From: Paraburkholderia acidipaludis NBRC 101816
GTDB taxonomy: Bacteria > Pseudomonadota > Gammaproteobacteria > Burkholderiales > Burkholderiaceae
DNA: 64,000 nt
Reading direction: 5' to 3'
NCBI RefSeq assembly: GCF_000684975.1
Contig: NZ_BAXZ01000022.1
Coordinates: forward strand, 66,866-130,865
Shown here: piece after piece, positions 1 through 11,159 of the stretch
How the letters are laid out: every line of letters begins with the position of its first letter
How positions within the stretch are numbered: the first letter of the stretch is position 1
Position numbers and translations under genes: made by a program
Notes under the pieces: model-generated
The model's database searches: none
What the model was told of the DNA's origin: nothing
What the model saw: only the letters and a program-made list of their open reading frames with translations

Positions 1-111
1 GTTTTGCTGGATGTCATGGAAGCACGCTCCGAATGTTGTCTGGAGAGTGCATACTAGTCTGAGGAGAAAGGCCGGTTAAGCCAGATTCCGCTAATTTTCT
101 TGCATAAAATT

Positions 112-1083
112 ATGAGCGGCAAACGCGTTTTCCCTCGCCGTTCCGAGCTGTCCTCGCAAAGCCAGAAGCGCATGGTTGCCCTGCTGCGCGGGTTGGCTCC
201 GGACGAGGGCTACAACCTCACGGCGCTGCCGGGCGTCCGCATCCTGCGTTCGAACCGGGCGTTGTCGCGCACGCCGGTTCTGTACGATCCCGGCATCGTG
301 ATCGTTTGCCAGGGCCGCAAGCGCGGTTACTTCGGCGACGAGCTCTATCTGTACGATGAGCGTCACTATCTGGCCGTGTCCGTGCCCGTGCCGTTCAGCA
401 TGGAAACCGATGCAACCCCGGAGCGCCCGCTGCTCGCGCTGTATCTGCACCTCGACTTCGCGATGGCTGCCGAGCTGGCGGCGCAGATCGGCCGCGAAGG
501 CGCTGCGGAGCGCAGGGAAGCGCCTCGCAGCATGAGCTCCACACCGATGGATGACGCCATGCAAACGTCCGTGCTGCGCTTGCTCGAAGCCATGCATCGG
601 CCGCTCGAAGTCGCCGTGTTGGGCCAGGGCCTGCTGCGCGAACTGTACTTTCGTGTGCTTACCGGTGCCCAGGGCGGCTCGATGCGGGAGGCGCTGGCGA
701 TGCGAGGACAGTTCGGCAGAATAGGCAGATCACTACGCCTCATCCACGCTGCCTACGCGCAATCGCTCGACGTGGCGCAGCTTGCCGAAGAAGCCGGCAT
801 GAGTGTCCCGAGCTTTCACAGCCACTTCAAGGCGATCACGCAGGTTTCGCCGATGCAGTACGTGAAGTCCACGCGCCTGCATCAGGCCCGGCTGCTGATG
901 TTGCGCCACGACCTGACCGCCGAGGCCGCGGGCCACGCGGTGGGTTATACGAGCGCGTCCCAGTTCACGAGGGAGTTCAAGCGGCTTTTTGGCTTGACGC
1001 CCGCTGCGGAGGCAAAACGTATGCGCGAGAGCTTCGCCATTCCCGAGGCGTTCGAAGACGCGATGTATGTTTCGTCGCACTGA
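112..1083 (+). CDS. AraC-family transcriptional regulator
   Basis: This 323-residue protein has an N-terminal effector domain of the AraC_N type (about residues 35-190) and a C-terminal pair of helix-turn-helix motifs (about 215-305), with the family signature around VGYTSASQFTREFKRLFG. Such proteins activate or repress nearby genes in response to a small molecule, which cannot be named here. The ATG at 112 is preferred over an in-frame TTG at 100; neither has a convincing Shine-Dalgarno. Its nearest neighbour, the threonine-aldolase-like gene, faces it from the other strand, so a shared function is not obvious. The 111 bases before it show no gene. Confidence 0.85.
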   Translation: MSGKRVFPRRSELSSQSQKRMVALLRGLAPDEGYNLTALPGVRILRSNRALSRTPVLYDPGIVIVCQGRKRGYFGDELYLYDERHYLAVSVPVPFSMETDATPERPLLALYLHLDFAMAAELAAQIGREGAAERREAPRSMSSTPMDDAMQTSVLRLLEAMHRPLEVAVLGQGLLRELYFRVLTGAQGGSMREALAMRGQFGRIGRSLRLIHAAYAQSLDVAQLAEEAGMSVPSFHSHFKAITQVSPMQYVKSTRLHQARLLMLRHDLTAEAAGHAVGYTSASQFTREFKRLFGLTPAAEAKRMRESFAIPEAFEDAMYVSSH

Positions 1084-1237
1084 GGCTCGTGCACGGCGGC
1101 GATGCCGTCACGACTTCAGACCGTCGCCGGCTGCACCGTCGGCACGCTCGCGCCGATCCTCAGGCAGTTCGGCTATTTCGGCTATAGCGACCGCAATCTC
1201 CGGCATTCCCCGGTGAGGAACCGACGCGTACGAGCGG

Positions 1238-2275
1238 TCAACGCATGGCAAGCCGACTCAAAAAGGCGTCGACCCGATGGGCTTCCGTGGCCCACGACGT
1301 CACCAGTCGAACCACGGAATGACCATCCTGTGCCGGTCCCCACACGTAAAAAGCGAAGTCTTGCTTCAACGCGGCGATAACGGAGTCGGGCAAGATCGCG
1401 AATACCTGGTTCGTCACCGTTTCCGCCTGAAGCGCGTAGCCATTCGACACGATGCCTGCGGCGAGCCTCGCGGCTGCCGCATTGGCGTGCTGGGCGTTGG
1501 CGAAGAAAAGATTGGCGCTCCCAAACAATTCCTGAAACTGGATACCCAGCAGCCGGCCTTTTGCCAGCATGGCGCCGCGCTGCTTGACGTGGAAAGCAAA
1601 GTCCTCTTTCAAGGCGGGATTGCACACCACGATGGCTTCACCTAGAAGCGCGCCCACCTTGGTTCCGCCGATCCAGAAAATATCGACGAGAGCGGCAATA
1701 TCGGCGAGCGTTGCGTCGTTCTTGCCGGAAGCCAGTGCTGCGGCAAGGCGCGCGCCGTCCAGAAACAGAATGAGGTTTCGCGCTCTGGCGAGCGCGGAAA
1801 TTTTCCGCAGCTCCGCAAGCGTGTAGAGCGTGCCGGTTTCGGTCGCGTTGGACAGATAGATCAGCCGCGGCTTCGCCATGTGCGGGAAATGCGCGTTGCT
1901 GGCCAGCGCGGCTTCGATATGCTCCGGCGTGAGTTTCCCGTCAACAGCGGGGACGGTGATGAGCTTGTGGCCCGTCGCCTCGATCGCGCCGGCCTCTCTT
2001 ACCACGATATGCCCCGAGCTTGCCGCAATGACGGCTTCATGCGGCCGGAGGCAACTGGCGATGGAAACGATGTTCGCCATCGTGCCGCTGGCGACGTAGT
2101 GGATCGCGCCGTCGAATGTGTCGCCAAGGCGCGCCTTGATCCGCGCGGTTGCCTCGGCGGAAAAAGCGTCGTCGCCATACGCCGCATGCTGGTGGGTGTT
2201 GGTTTCGGTCAGGACGCGGAGGATGGCCGGGTGCGCGCCCTCGCTGTAGTCGTCGAGAAAGCTGAAAGTCGTCAT
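1238..2275 (-). CDS. Threonine-aldolase-like PLP enzyme (beta-eliminating lyase family)
   Basis: The 345-residue protein matches low-specificity L-threonine aldolase: a fold-type I PLP enzyme that cleaves L-threonine or L-allo-threonine to glycine and acetaldehyde, or acts on related beta-hydroxy amino acids. Visible landmarks are the substrate/PLP loop SGTMANIVSI near residue 63, the aspartate segment LFLDGARLAAAL that holds the pyridine ring, and the probable Schiff-base lysine in FWIGGTKVGALLGEA. Length is normal for the family. An AraC regulator lies 99 bp upstream on the same strand and may control it. The exact substrate is inferred, not shown. Confidence 0.85.
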   Translation of the reverse strand: MTTFSFLDDYSEGAHPAILRVLTETNTHQHAAYGDDAFSAEATARIKARLGDTFDGAIHYVASGTMANIVSIASCLRPHEAVIAASSGHIVVREAGAIEATGHKLITVPAVDGKLTPEHIEAALASNAHFPHMAKPRLIYLSNATETGTLYTLAELRKISALARARNLILFLDGARLAAALASGKNDATLADIAALVDIFWIGGTKVGALLGEAIVVCNPALKEDFAFHVKQRGAMLAKGRLLGIQFQELFGSANLFFANAQHANAAAARLAAGIVSNGYALQAETVTNQVFAILPDSVIAALKQDFAFYVWGPAQDGHSVVRLVTSWATEAHRVDAFLSRLAMR

Positions 2276-2374
2276 TCGGTGCTTCTGCGTTGGGTGGGGC
2301 CGCCCAAAGGCAGGCCGGAAACGGCAGCGTACCGGTCCGTTGCCCGATCGCCTTGTAAAAAATTGCGAGGGCGC

Positions 2375-3184
2375 TCAGAAGCGCGCGGGCGTCACCCCGT
2401 AGGCGTCGCGAAACGCGCGGGTGAAATGGCTTTGATCGAAGAAGCCGACGGCGTGCGCAATGTCGGTGATCGGCGTCTGCCGGTGCGCGGCCATCAACGC
2501 GACGGCCTTTTCGAGCCGCATGCGCAGCAGCCAGGCGTGAGGCGTCATGCCGACCGTGCGTTTGAAGAGCTTCAGGAAGCGGAACCGGTCGAGGCCGAGG
2601 AGGAGGGACAAGTCCTCCAGAACGATCTTGTCGGCAAGATGCGCTTCCACGAAATCGCGAATCTGTCGAAGCTGCTGCGGCGACAGTGCGCCGGAAATCG
2701 TCTGGGGAGAAGGCTGCTTCAAGCGCGCGAACAGCGATTCCAGCAGTTCGAGAACGAGGGTTTCGTTCGTCATCCCGTCGGCTGTCGTGCGCTGGAGCGC
2801 CGTGTGCAGGTTGAGCAGCCGGTCGGCCAGGCCCCGGTCTTGCAGCACGACGGCGGGCTGCGAGGGGAAATCGTGCCTGCCGGTGATCTCCTCGCCGAAT
2901 CCGTTCAGCAGCGCGGGCGACAGGCGAAACGTGTGCAGCGTATAGGGGTGATCCGCGTCGGCAACGCCGTCGTGGACTTCGCCCGGCGGCATGATCTGAA
3001 CGGCGCCGCGCGCGAGCAGGAACGACTCGCCGCGCAGCGATTGACGCTGCACGCCGCTCGCCACCAGCCCGATGTGGCAGTCGAGATGATAGTGGGGTTC
3101 GAAGCGAAACTCGGCATAACGGGCTGTGCTGAGCGTCAAGCCTGGGACACCGATGGAATGACTGTACTGAACTTCTTCGGACAT
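2375..3184 (-). CDS. AraC-family regulator with cupin-type sensor domain
   Basis: A 269-residue regulator. Residues 10-90 form an AraC-binding cupin domain with the histidine-rich strand EPHYHLDCHIG and the turn MPPGEVHDG. Residues about 165-269 carry the two helix-turn-helix units (IADIAHAVGFFDQSHFTRAFRD is cut here to ITDIAHAVGFFDQSHFTRA). It sits just upstream of the threonine-aldolase-like gene on the same strand, which makes that gene its most likely target or co-transcribed partner. The ATG at 3184 opens the cupin domain at the usual distance from the N-terminus. Effector unknown. Confidence 0.85.
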   Translation of the reverse strand: MSEEVQYSHSIGVPGLTLSTARYAEFRFEPHYHLDCHIGLVASGVQRQSLRGESFLLARGAVQIMPPGEVHDGVADADHPYTLHTFRLSPALLNGFGEEITGRHDFPSQPAVVLQDRGLADRLLNLHTALQRTTADGMTNETLVLELLESLFARLKQPSPQTISGALSPQQLRQIRDFVEAHLADKIVLEDLSLLLGLDRFRFLKLFKRTVGMTPHAWLLRMRLEKAVALMAAHRQTPITDIAHAVGFFDQSHFTRAFRDAYGVTPARF

Positions 3185-3313
3185 GACTCGTCTTGGGTTC
3201 GCCGCCGGCAGTCGGGCGGCTCACCCCGCACGTTACGCTGTGAATGGGCCATTATCGCAGCTTCATGCTGGACTGCACGGTCCGGCGCGGAACTGAGCGG
3301 AACCAAAGCCGAA

Positions 3314-3345
3314 GCCAGCGGCGCGGCCCACGGCGCGCCGCTGGC
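3314..3345 (-). terminator. Hairpin after the racemase operon
   Basis: A perfect 12-bp inverted repeat (arms 3314-3325 and 3334-3345, 8-nt loop) lies 8 bp past the stop of the racemase gene. On the minus strand it is followed by a mildly T-rich stretch, not a clean T run, so it may be a weak or Rho-assisted terminator. Confidence 0.45.
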
Positions 3346-3352
3346 CGACTGC

Positions 3353-4078
3353 TCAGCCTTGCAGGCTGACCTTGCTGTACGTCAGCCGGCTCGGCCGCAC
3401 CTGCATGCGCACGAGCGAGACGAGGAAGCTGAACCCGGCCTGATTCGGATCGATCACGGGCACATAGGAACCGAGCGCCTCGCCAAGCAGCGTCGAGACA
3501 CGGCTGGCGACATTCACGAACCCCGTGCAGCCGAGCAGGATGGACTGCGCGCCGTCCTCCTGGATCGCCTTCATGGCGGCCTCGAACGTGCGCGCGACCA
3601 CCACGTCCACGTTTTCGAGCTGGGCGACCGGGCAGTCGATCGCGCGGATCGAAACGAACGTGTCCTCGATGCCGTAGGTTTGCGGATGCGCGCGCTGCAT
3701 GGCGAGCGTGCTTTGCAGGATCGTCACGATCGAGAAACGCTGGCTCAGCATCAGCGCCGCAAAGGCGGAGGGCGGAAAGCCGCCGATGATCGGAATGTCG
3801 ATCACCTCCCGCGCCGCCTCCACGCCGCACATGTCGAAGTCGGTCAGCCAGATGCCGTCGAAGCCGTCCTTCTCGATCGCCTGAGCGAGTTCCACCACCG
3901 GCATGCCGTTCTGCAGCCAGTTGGTGCGGTTCTCGATGTCGGGATGGCCCGACGCGATGTTGCGGATCTCGACCTGCACGTCCGCCGGCAGGACCGGCGC
4001 GACGGCTTGCATGATGCGGTCGTTGTACTGCGACGTGGCGACCGGCACGAGCACGCAGATGCGGATAGGCGAATTCAT
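3353..4078 (-). CDS. Asp/Glu/hydantoin racemase family protein
   Basis: A 241-residue member of the cofactor-independent Asp/Glu racemase superfamily. The two catalytic cysteines expected in this fold are visible: Cys84 in TDFDMCGVEAA and Cys184 in ILLGCTGFVNV. The family interconverts enantiomers of amino acids or hydantoins by proton transfer between the two cysteines. Its ATG overlaps the TGA of the DUF917 gene (ATGA) and has a GGAGG ribosome site 5 nt upstream, so translation is coupled. The pairing with DUF917, a hydantoinase/oxoprolinase-like family, suggests a shared pathway for cyclic amides or amino-acid derivatives; this is inference. Confidence 0.85.
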   Translation of the reverse strand: MNSPIRICVLVPVATSQYNDRIMQAVAPVLPADVQVEIRNIASGHPDIENRTNWLQNGMPVVELAQAIEKDGFDGIWLTDFDMCGVEAAREVIDIPIIGGFPPSAFAALMLSQRFSIVTILQSTLAMQRAHPQTYGIEDTFVSIRAIDCPVAQLENVDVVVARTFEAAMKAIQEDGAQSILLGCTGFVNVASRVSTLLGEALGSYVPVIDPNQAGFSFLVSLVRMQVRPSRLTYSKVSLQG

Positions 4079-5281
4079 GCGGCACCTCCTTCGCGGCCGT
4101 GCGGCAACGATTCGAGCGGCACGTAGGGGCCGAGATAGCCGAACGTGTTCAGCAGGTCCATGAAGCTGTCGAGGATCAGGCCGGGCTTGCGCAGCTCCGG
4201 CTCGGCGCGCCAGGCGATCAGCGTGACGGGCCGTTTGCCGATGGCGGGATTCAACTTTCCGTTGTCCTGAACGAGGTCGCCGTTGGTGAAGATCGACTGG
4301 CCCTCGCCTTCGACGAAGTACGCCACGCTGTCCGGTGCCAGCACGATCGGCTGCGCACGCGCGCTGTCCCACGCGAGCAGCGATTCGTTCTGGTAGACCA
4401 CCGTGTAGCTGCACTCGCCGGCGCGAATGGCGACCTGGCCGCCGTCGAAGCCTCCGCTCGTTTTCACGGCCGCGGAAACGAGTTCGCCCGGCTCGGAGAT
4501 CGCGCGCGCGGCGATGCCGCAGTGTTCGGCGAGGTAGCCGATCATTTGCGCAGGACTGCGAACGTGGCCGGCCTGCACGGCGCGGCCCAGCTCCAGCGCG
4601 CGCTTGAGCGTGCCGCGTATCGGCGTTGCGCGGCCGATGTCGGCCGGCTTCATCACCCACATGGCGAGGCCGCCGAACTGGCCGAACTCCGGGTCGGCAA
4701 CGACAGGGCGCATCATCTGCTCGACGATGGCCGAGACGTCGCGCTGGTGCGACGGGCCGCCGTGGTTGCCCTGGCGCGGCGTGACGTCGAGCTCGACGGA
4801 GAGGCCGCCCTGGCTCACGAGGAAAGCCGGGCGCGGATCGATTTCCGCGGCGGCAAACGTGAGCATGGGCAGGGAAGGCACGGCGCGGCCCGCGCCGTCG
4901 GCGTCGATCACGGCGAGGCCGAGCTTCGCGGCAACGAGCGCCGCCACCGTGAAGCCCAGCGCGCCGCTTTCGGGCGGCATCACGTAGGCGAGCTTCGCGG
5001 GCTGCGACGCGAGCCGCGTCTGCACGTTCTGCGCGGCGATGACGGGGCCGATCGGGTGGGTGGCCTTGTTGATCGCTTCGGGCGCGCCGAGATAGGCGAC
5101 CATGACGGCCGCGCCCTCGGTGGCTTCCTCGACCGACACTACCTTGATCTTGTCCGTGGGGTAGTAGTCACCCTTGACGAAATGCTCGGCGAGGTGCCGC
5201 GCGGACTCGATCGTGCCGCCGCCGCCGCTGCCGAAAAACGCCGCCCCGAGCAGCAGGGGTTCCAGATCTTCCCGACTTAAT

Positions 5282-5292
<11 letters not shown>
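4075..5292 (-). CDS. DUF917 family protein
   Basis: A 405-residue DUF917 protein. The N-terminus MAYELSREDLEPLLLGAAF followed by the glycine run GSGGGG is typical. DUF917 is distantly related to the C-terminal parts of hydantoinase/oxoprolinase proteins; its reaction is not settled. The ATG at 5292 is chosen because it starts the conserved helix; a longer frame reading upstream has no support. The gene overlaps the end of the sigma54 activator gene by 11 bp and the start of the racemase gene by 4 bp, so the three are one operon with the regulator first. Confidence 0.85.
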
Positions 5293-7600
<2,308 letters not shown>

Positions 7601-7966
7601 GGCCTGGTGGGCTCCGGAAAAGCGGCGTGTGATTTGACCTGCAAAGCGATCTGAAAAACAGCCGCGGAAAGCCCGTCCGGAGACCTCGCATCGATCTGCT
7701 GCCTTGCGATTGCCTTCCGGTGTTCGGTGCGGAGGGCGTCCGCGGCGGCATAGGCCGGGTACGCCAGCCTATGCCGACATGATCATTCAAAATTAATTAG
7801 TGTGCCAGGTGCCCAATGTGATATTCGCATTACATTGCTGACTCTTTCGTGTCAAAGAAGGGGCGATCGGGACACGCTTGCAGCGTGTTGCCGTGCATGA
7901 AAACCCGCCCGGAGACCCGGATAGCACGCTCCATCAAATTCTGATTCGCAATGCATACAATTCGAA

Positions 7967-7994
7967 TTGGCCGGGGTCATGTTGTGCTTATAAT
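7967..7994 (+). promoter_or_regulatory. Sigma70-type promoter of the candidate sRNA
   Basis: A perfect -10 box TATAAT (7989-7994) lies 16 bp after a -35-like TTGGCC (7967-7972). Transcription would start near 8001 and run only about 73 nt to the terminator at 8046-8073. No other gene follows on this strand before the terminator. Confidence 0.6.
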
Positions 7995-8000
7995 GAAGCC

Positions 8001-8073
8001 CTCTCAGGTTCTAGCACGGCCCTCGGAATTGCTAGAATCTCCTGACCGTCTCCTCGGAGACGGTTTTTTTTTT
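8001..8073 (+). ncRNA. Candidate intergenic small regulatory RNA
   Basis: A predicted RNA of about 73 nt. It folds simply: hairpin 1 pairs 8009-8016 with 8030-8037 perfectly (8 bp, 13-nt loop), then comes a short unpaired linker (8038-8045, TCTCCTGA), then the terminator hairpin. The linker is exactly complementary to the ribosome-binding segment TCAGGAGA found before the gentisate dioxygenase start (9227-9234) and the 3-hydroxybenzoate hydroxylase start (11833-11840). This is the layout of a Hfq-type trans-acting sRNA with an anti-Shine-Dalgarno seed. It contains no start codon with a ribosome site. I do not recognise it as a named family. Expression is not demonstrated. Confidence 0.55.
8046..8073 (+). 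terminator. Strong Rho-independent terminator
   Basis: A 7-8 bp perfect stem (CCGTCTCC with GGAGACGG) is followed at once by ten T residues (8064-8073). It is among the clearest intrinsic terminators in the window and ends the candidate sRNA, not any protein gene. Confidence 0.85.
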
Positions 8074-8133
8074 GCCTTTCCGGCATGGCCCACGCGGCGC
8101 GATTTTCTTACCAGATATTATTGATCAGTATAT

Positions 8134-9084
8134 CTAACTAGTGTTCGAATCCGCGTCGACCGCAGCGTGGGCGCCGTCGCGCAGGCAATCGAGCGTGAGC
8201 GCGACGGCGCGGCGGCCGAGGCTGTCCGGCCGCCAGTACATCGCCACCGCGCCGGAACTGCCGAGCGGCATCGGCATGGCCAGCACGCGCAGGATGTTAA
8301 GGCGTTCGAAGCGTACCGCCGCGCGATGCGAGGCGGCGCCGATCAGTTCCGACTGGTTCAGCAGCGTCACGTTCAGCATCGACGAGTTCGACTCCACGCA
8401 GTCGCGCGGCATGGCCCGGCCCGCGGCGGCCAGCGCCGACTCCAGCGCCGTTCGTATGGGCGTGCCCGAGGGCCAGACGATCCAGCGATAGTCGAACACG
8501 TCGTCCCAGCCGACCGACCGGCGTTTGGCCAGCGGATGGTCAAGGCCGACCACGAAGTTCACCGGATCGCGGTACAGCGTTTCGGTCTGCAACGCGGGGT
8601 CGAGCTGGGCATTGGCGGCGCGGCCGACCACGATGTCGATTTCGCCGCGCACGAGCAGCGGCATCATCTGGTTCATGGTGCTCTCGACAAGGCGTACCTG
8701 CGCGCGCGGCATGCGCTCCACGAGCCGGGCGACCGCGAGCGGCACCGTGTCCGCCGCCGAAACCCCCGAGGTGCCGATCGACACCAGCCCGCTGCCGCCG
8801 TCACGCAGCGCGGACATGTCGTCACGGGCGCTGTCGAGGTGCCCCTCGATGCGCCGCGCGTGCTCGATCAGCGCCTCGCCGTAGGGCGTCGGCCGCAAGC
8901 CGCGCGCGTGCCGTTCGAAGAGCGGCAGGCCCACGTCCTCCTCCAGATCCTTCAGCCACTTCGAGAGCGCCGGCTGGGTGGTGTTGAGCGCTTCGGCCGA
9001 CTGGCTCAGGTTGCCGGTCTGACCAACCGAGATCAGCATGCGAAGGTGCCGCAGCCGCAGGCGATCCGTCCAGTCCGTGGTCAT
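8134..9084 (-). CDS. LysR-family regulator of the 3-hydroxybenzoate/gentisate cluster
   Basis: A 316-residue LysR regulator. The N-terminal winged helix-turn-helix (about residues 8-65) contains the family pattern LSQSAEALNTTQPALSKWLK, followed by the two-lobed effector domain. The ATG at 9084 has GGGAGG upstream (9088-9093 on the other strand) and gives a normal N-terminus; longer readings add a non-LysR extension. It is divergent from the gentisate pathway genes with a 155-bp intergenic region, the classic arrangement for a LysR activator and its target operon. The likely inducer is an aromatic acid of the pathway, such as 3-hydroxybenzoate or gentisate; this is inference. Confidence 0.87.
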   Translation of the reverse strand: MTTDWTDRLRLRHLRMLISVGQTGNLSQSAEALNTTQPALSKWLKDLEEDVGLPLFERHARGLRPTPYGEALIEHARRIEGHLDSARDDMSALRDGGSGLVSIGTSGVSAADTVPLAVARLVERMPRAQVRLVESTMNQMMPLLVRGEIDIVVGRAANAQLDPALQTETLYRDPVNFVVGLDHPLAKRRSVGWDDVFDYRWIVWPSGTPIRTALESALAAAGRAMPRDCVESNSSMLNVTLLNQSELIGAASHRAAVRFERLNILRVLAMPMPLGSSGAVAMYWRPDSLGRRAVALTLDCLRDGAHAAVDADSNTS

Positions 9085-9135
9085 CGTGGCCTCCCGGGTA
9101 TGCCGAAAAACATATACATGAGAACAATTTGTGAT

Positions 9136-9165
9136 TTTACAGGGTATAGCTCGTCGGCCTATAAA
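9136..9165 (+). promoter_or_regulatory. Promoter region of the gentisate operon
   Basis: TTTACA (9136-9141) and TATAAA (9160-9165) are 18 bp apart, a good sigma70 match, and lie 75 bp before the gentisate dioxygenase start. Just upstream (about 9116-9135) is an AT-rich near-palindrome around ACAATTTGT, a plausible LysR-type binding site for the divergent regulator. Confidence 0.45.
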
Positions 9166-9239
9166 TTCGTTCAACACAGCAACGACACGCACCGTTCGTT
9201 TCGCGCATGGCGCGAGGCGGGCCAGATCAGGAGACTTTC

Positions 9240-10301
9240 ATGTCCGCTTTCATGTCCGATGGCGCGCAGGCGTCCGTCCGCGAGGCTTATTACGCGCAGA
9301 TCGCGCGCCATAGCATGGCGCCGCTCTGGGAATCGCTGCACAGCCTCGTGCCGAAGGCGCCCCTGCCGCAGGCCGTTCCCGCCATCTGGAAGTACGCCGG
9401 GCTGCGCGAGCTGGTCATGGCGGCGGGCCGCGTGATCAGCGCGGAGGAAGCGGTGCGCCGCGTGCTGATCCTCGAAAATCCCGGCCTGCCCGGCAAGTCG
9501 AGCCTCACGCCGAACCTGTACGGCGGCCTGCAACTGATCCTGCCGGGCGAAATCGCGCCGAGCCACCGTCACACGCAATCGGCGCTGCGTTTCATCGTGG
9601 AGGGCAAGGGCGCCTGGACCGCGGTGAACGGCGAGCGCACGACCATGCACCCCGGCGACTTCATCATCACGCCCTCGTGGACCTGGCACGATCACGGCAA
9701 TCCGTCCGTGGAAGAGGGCGGCGAGCCCGTGGTCTGGCTCGACGGCCTCGATATTCCGCTGCTCGCGCACCTCGATGCCGGGTTCGCCGAAAACTACCCG
9801 GAGGCCGTGCAGCCCGTCACGCGGCCCGAGGGCGACAGCTACGCGCGCTTCGGCTACAACATGATGCCGGTGCGCCACGTGAGCCACGATCCGACTTCGC
9901 CGATCTTCAGTTATCCGTACGAACGCGGCCGCGAAGCGCTCGACACGCTTTACCGCCACGGCGAGCTCGACGAATGGGACGGCGTGAAGCTGCGCTACGT
10001 GAACCCCGCCACCGGCGGCTGGCCGATGCCGACCATGGCGACCTTCATGCAGTTCCTGCCGAAGAGCTTCAAGGGCAAGACCTACCGCAGCACGGACTCC
10101 ACCGTGTACTGCGTGGTGGAGGGCCGGGGCACGGCGTACATCGGCGACGCGGTGCTGGCCTTCGAGCCGCACGACGTGTTCGTCGCCCCTTCGTGGCAAC
10201 CGGTACGGCTCGAAGCGGATACCGACGCGGTGCTCTTCAGCTACTCCGATCGGCCCGTGCTGGCCGCGCTGAATCTGCTGCGCGAGGAGCGCAGCCAGTA
10301 A
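9240..10301 (+). CDS. gtdA: Gentisate 1,2-dioxygenase
   Basis: A 353-residue bicupin Fe(II) dioxygenase that opens the ring of gentisate (2,5-dihydroxybenzoate) to maleylpyruvate. The first cupin carries the iron-binding histidines in SHRHTQSALRF (His109, His111) and in TWHDHG (His150). The second cupin (about residues 260-350) is present but lacks the full metal set, as usual. The ATG at 9240 follows AGGAGA at 5 nt. It is the first gene of an operon with fumarylpyruvate hydrolase, maleylpyruvate isomerase, hydroxylase and transporter genes, which fixes its role. Its ribosome site is complementary to the nearby candidate sRNA. Confidence 0.93.
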   Translation: MSAFMSDGAQASVREAYYAQIARHSMAPLWESLHSLVPKAPLPQAVPAIWKYAGLRELVMAAGRVISAEEAVRRVLILENPGLPGKSSLTPNLYGGLQLILPGEIAPSHRHTQSALRFIVEGKGAWTAVNGERTTMHPGDFIITPSWTWHDHGNPSVEEGGEPVVWLDGLDIPLLAHLDAGFAENYPEAVQPVTRPEGDSYARFGYNMMPVRHVSHDPTSPIFSYPYERGREALDTLYRHGELDEWDGVKLRYVNPATGGWPMPTMATFMQFLPKSFKGKTYRSTDSTVYCVVEGRGTAYIGDAVLAFEPHDVFVAPSWQPVRLEADTDAVLFSYSDRPVLAALNLLREERSQ

Positions 10302-10428
10302 CGAGGCGTCAAGCCGCCGTCGCCGAGCCTTTCCGCAGAAATGTGCAACCCGCGCCGCAAGGCGGTGCGGGCTGGCCTCCTTCGTCCTTTATCTGGCTGA
10401 ACCCAGCCGATCGAACCGAGCAAACATC

Positions 10429-11127
10429 ATGGCATTCGTATTTCCTCCCGAGGCACCCATCGCCCTTTCCGTCGCGGGCTCCGACGACCAGTTCGCGGTG
10501 CGCCGCGTCTACTGCGTGGGCCGCAACTACGCCGCGCACGCCCGCGAGATGGGCTTCGATCCGGACCGCGAGCCGCCGTTCTTCTTCTGCAAGCCCGATA
10601 ACGCCGTCGTGCCGGCGGCCTACGGCGAGACGCTCGAACTGCCCTATCCCGCGCAGACGCAGAACTACCACTACGAGGCCGAGCTCGTGGCGGTGATCGG
10701 CAAGCGCGGCGCGGACATTCCGCTGGAAAACGCCCTCGAATACGTCTGGGGCTACGCCGTGGGCCTCGACATGACCCGCCGCGACCTGCAGATGAAAATG
10801 CGCGAAATGGGCCGCCCATGGGAAATCGGCAAGGCCTTCGATCTTTCCGCGCCGGTCGGTCCGGTTCACCCGGCGAGCAGCGTGGGTCACTTCGACCAGG
10901 CCGGACTGTGGCTCACCGTGAACGGCGAAACGAAGCAGAAGAGCGACGTCTCGCATCTCATCTGGTCGGTGGCCGAGACCGTGGCGTATCTCTCGAAGTT
11001 CTTCCGCCTCGAACCGGGCGACGTGATCTTCACCGGCACGCCCGAAGGCGTGGGCCCCGTGAAGGCCGGCGAAACGATGAAGGTGGGCGTCGAGCGCCTG
11101 GGAGAACTGACCGTGAAGGTGGTCTGA
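10429..11127 (+). CDS. nagK: Fumarylpyruvate hydrolase (FAH family)
   Basis: A 232-residue fumarylacetoacetate hydrolase-fold enzyme. It would cleave fumarylpyruvate to fumarate and pyruvate, the last step of the gentisate route. Family landmarks are YCVGRNYAAHARE near residue 25, the metal-binding acidic residues in NYHYEAELVAVIG, and GYAVGLDMTRRDLQ. Length is typical for the short FAH form used in gentisate pathways, not the 400-residue eukaryote-type enzyme. It lies 127 bp after the dioxygenase on the same strand and 32 bp before the isomerase. Confidence 0.9.
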   Translation: MAFVFPPEAPIALSVAGSDDQFAVRRVYCVGRNYAAHAREMGFDPDREPPFFFCKPDNAVVPAAYGETLELPYPAQTQNYHYEAELVAVIGKRGADIPLENALEYVWGYAVGLDMTRRDLQMKMREMGRPWEIGKAFDLSAPVGPVHPASSVGHFDQAGLWLTVNGETKQKSDVSHLIWSVAETVAYLSKFFRLEPGDVIFTGTPEGVGPVKAGETMKVGVERLGELTVKVV

Positions 11128-11159
11128 GCCGCCGCGGTTCGGACACAAGGAAGGGTATC

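Larger units (their letters stand above)
7601..8133. other. Gene-free stretch holding a candidate small RNA
   Basis: The region between the sigma54 activator and the LysR gene carries no convincing protein gene. Its left part (7601-7960) is ordinary intergenic DNA with an AT-rich patch near 7780-7800. Its right part holds a promoter, two hairpins and a strong terminator, annotated separately. An imperfect AT-rich palindrome at 8113-8135 overlaps the LysR stop codon and has no clear role. Confidence 0.6.

Noticed and set aside
1880..4126. A 748-residue plus-strand open frame
   Set aside because: It runs opposite the aldolase, AraC and racemase genes, is very Arg/Ala/Gly-rich and has no domain; a GC-rich shadow.
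8113..8135. Terminator of the LysR gene
   Set aside because: The palindrome is imperfect in its centre, overlaps the stop codon and has no T run behind it on the minus strand.
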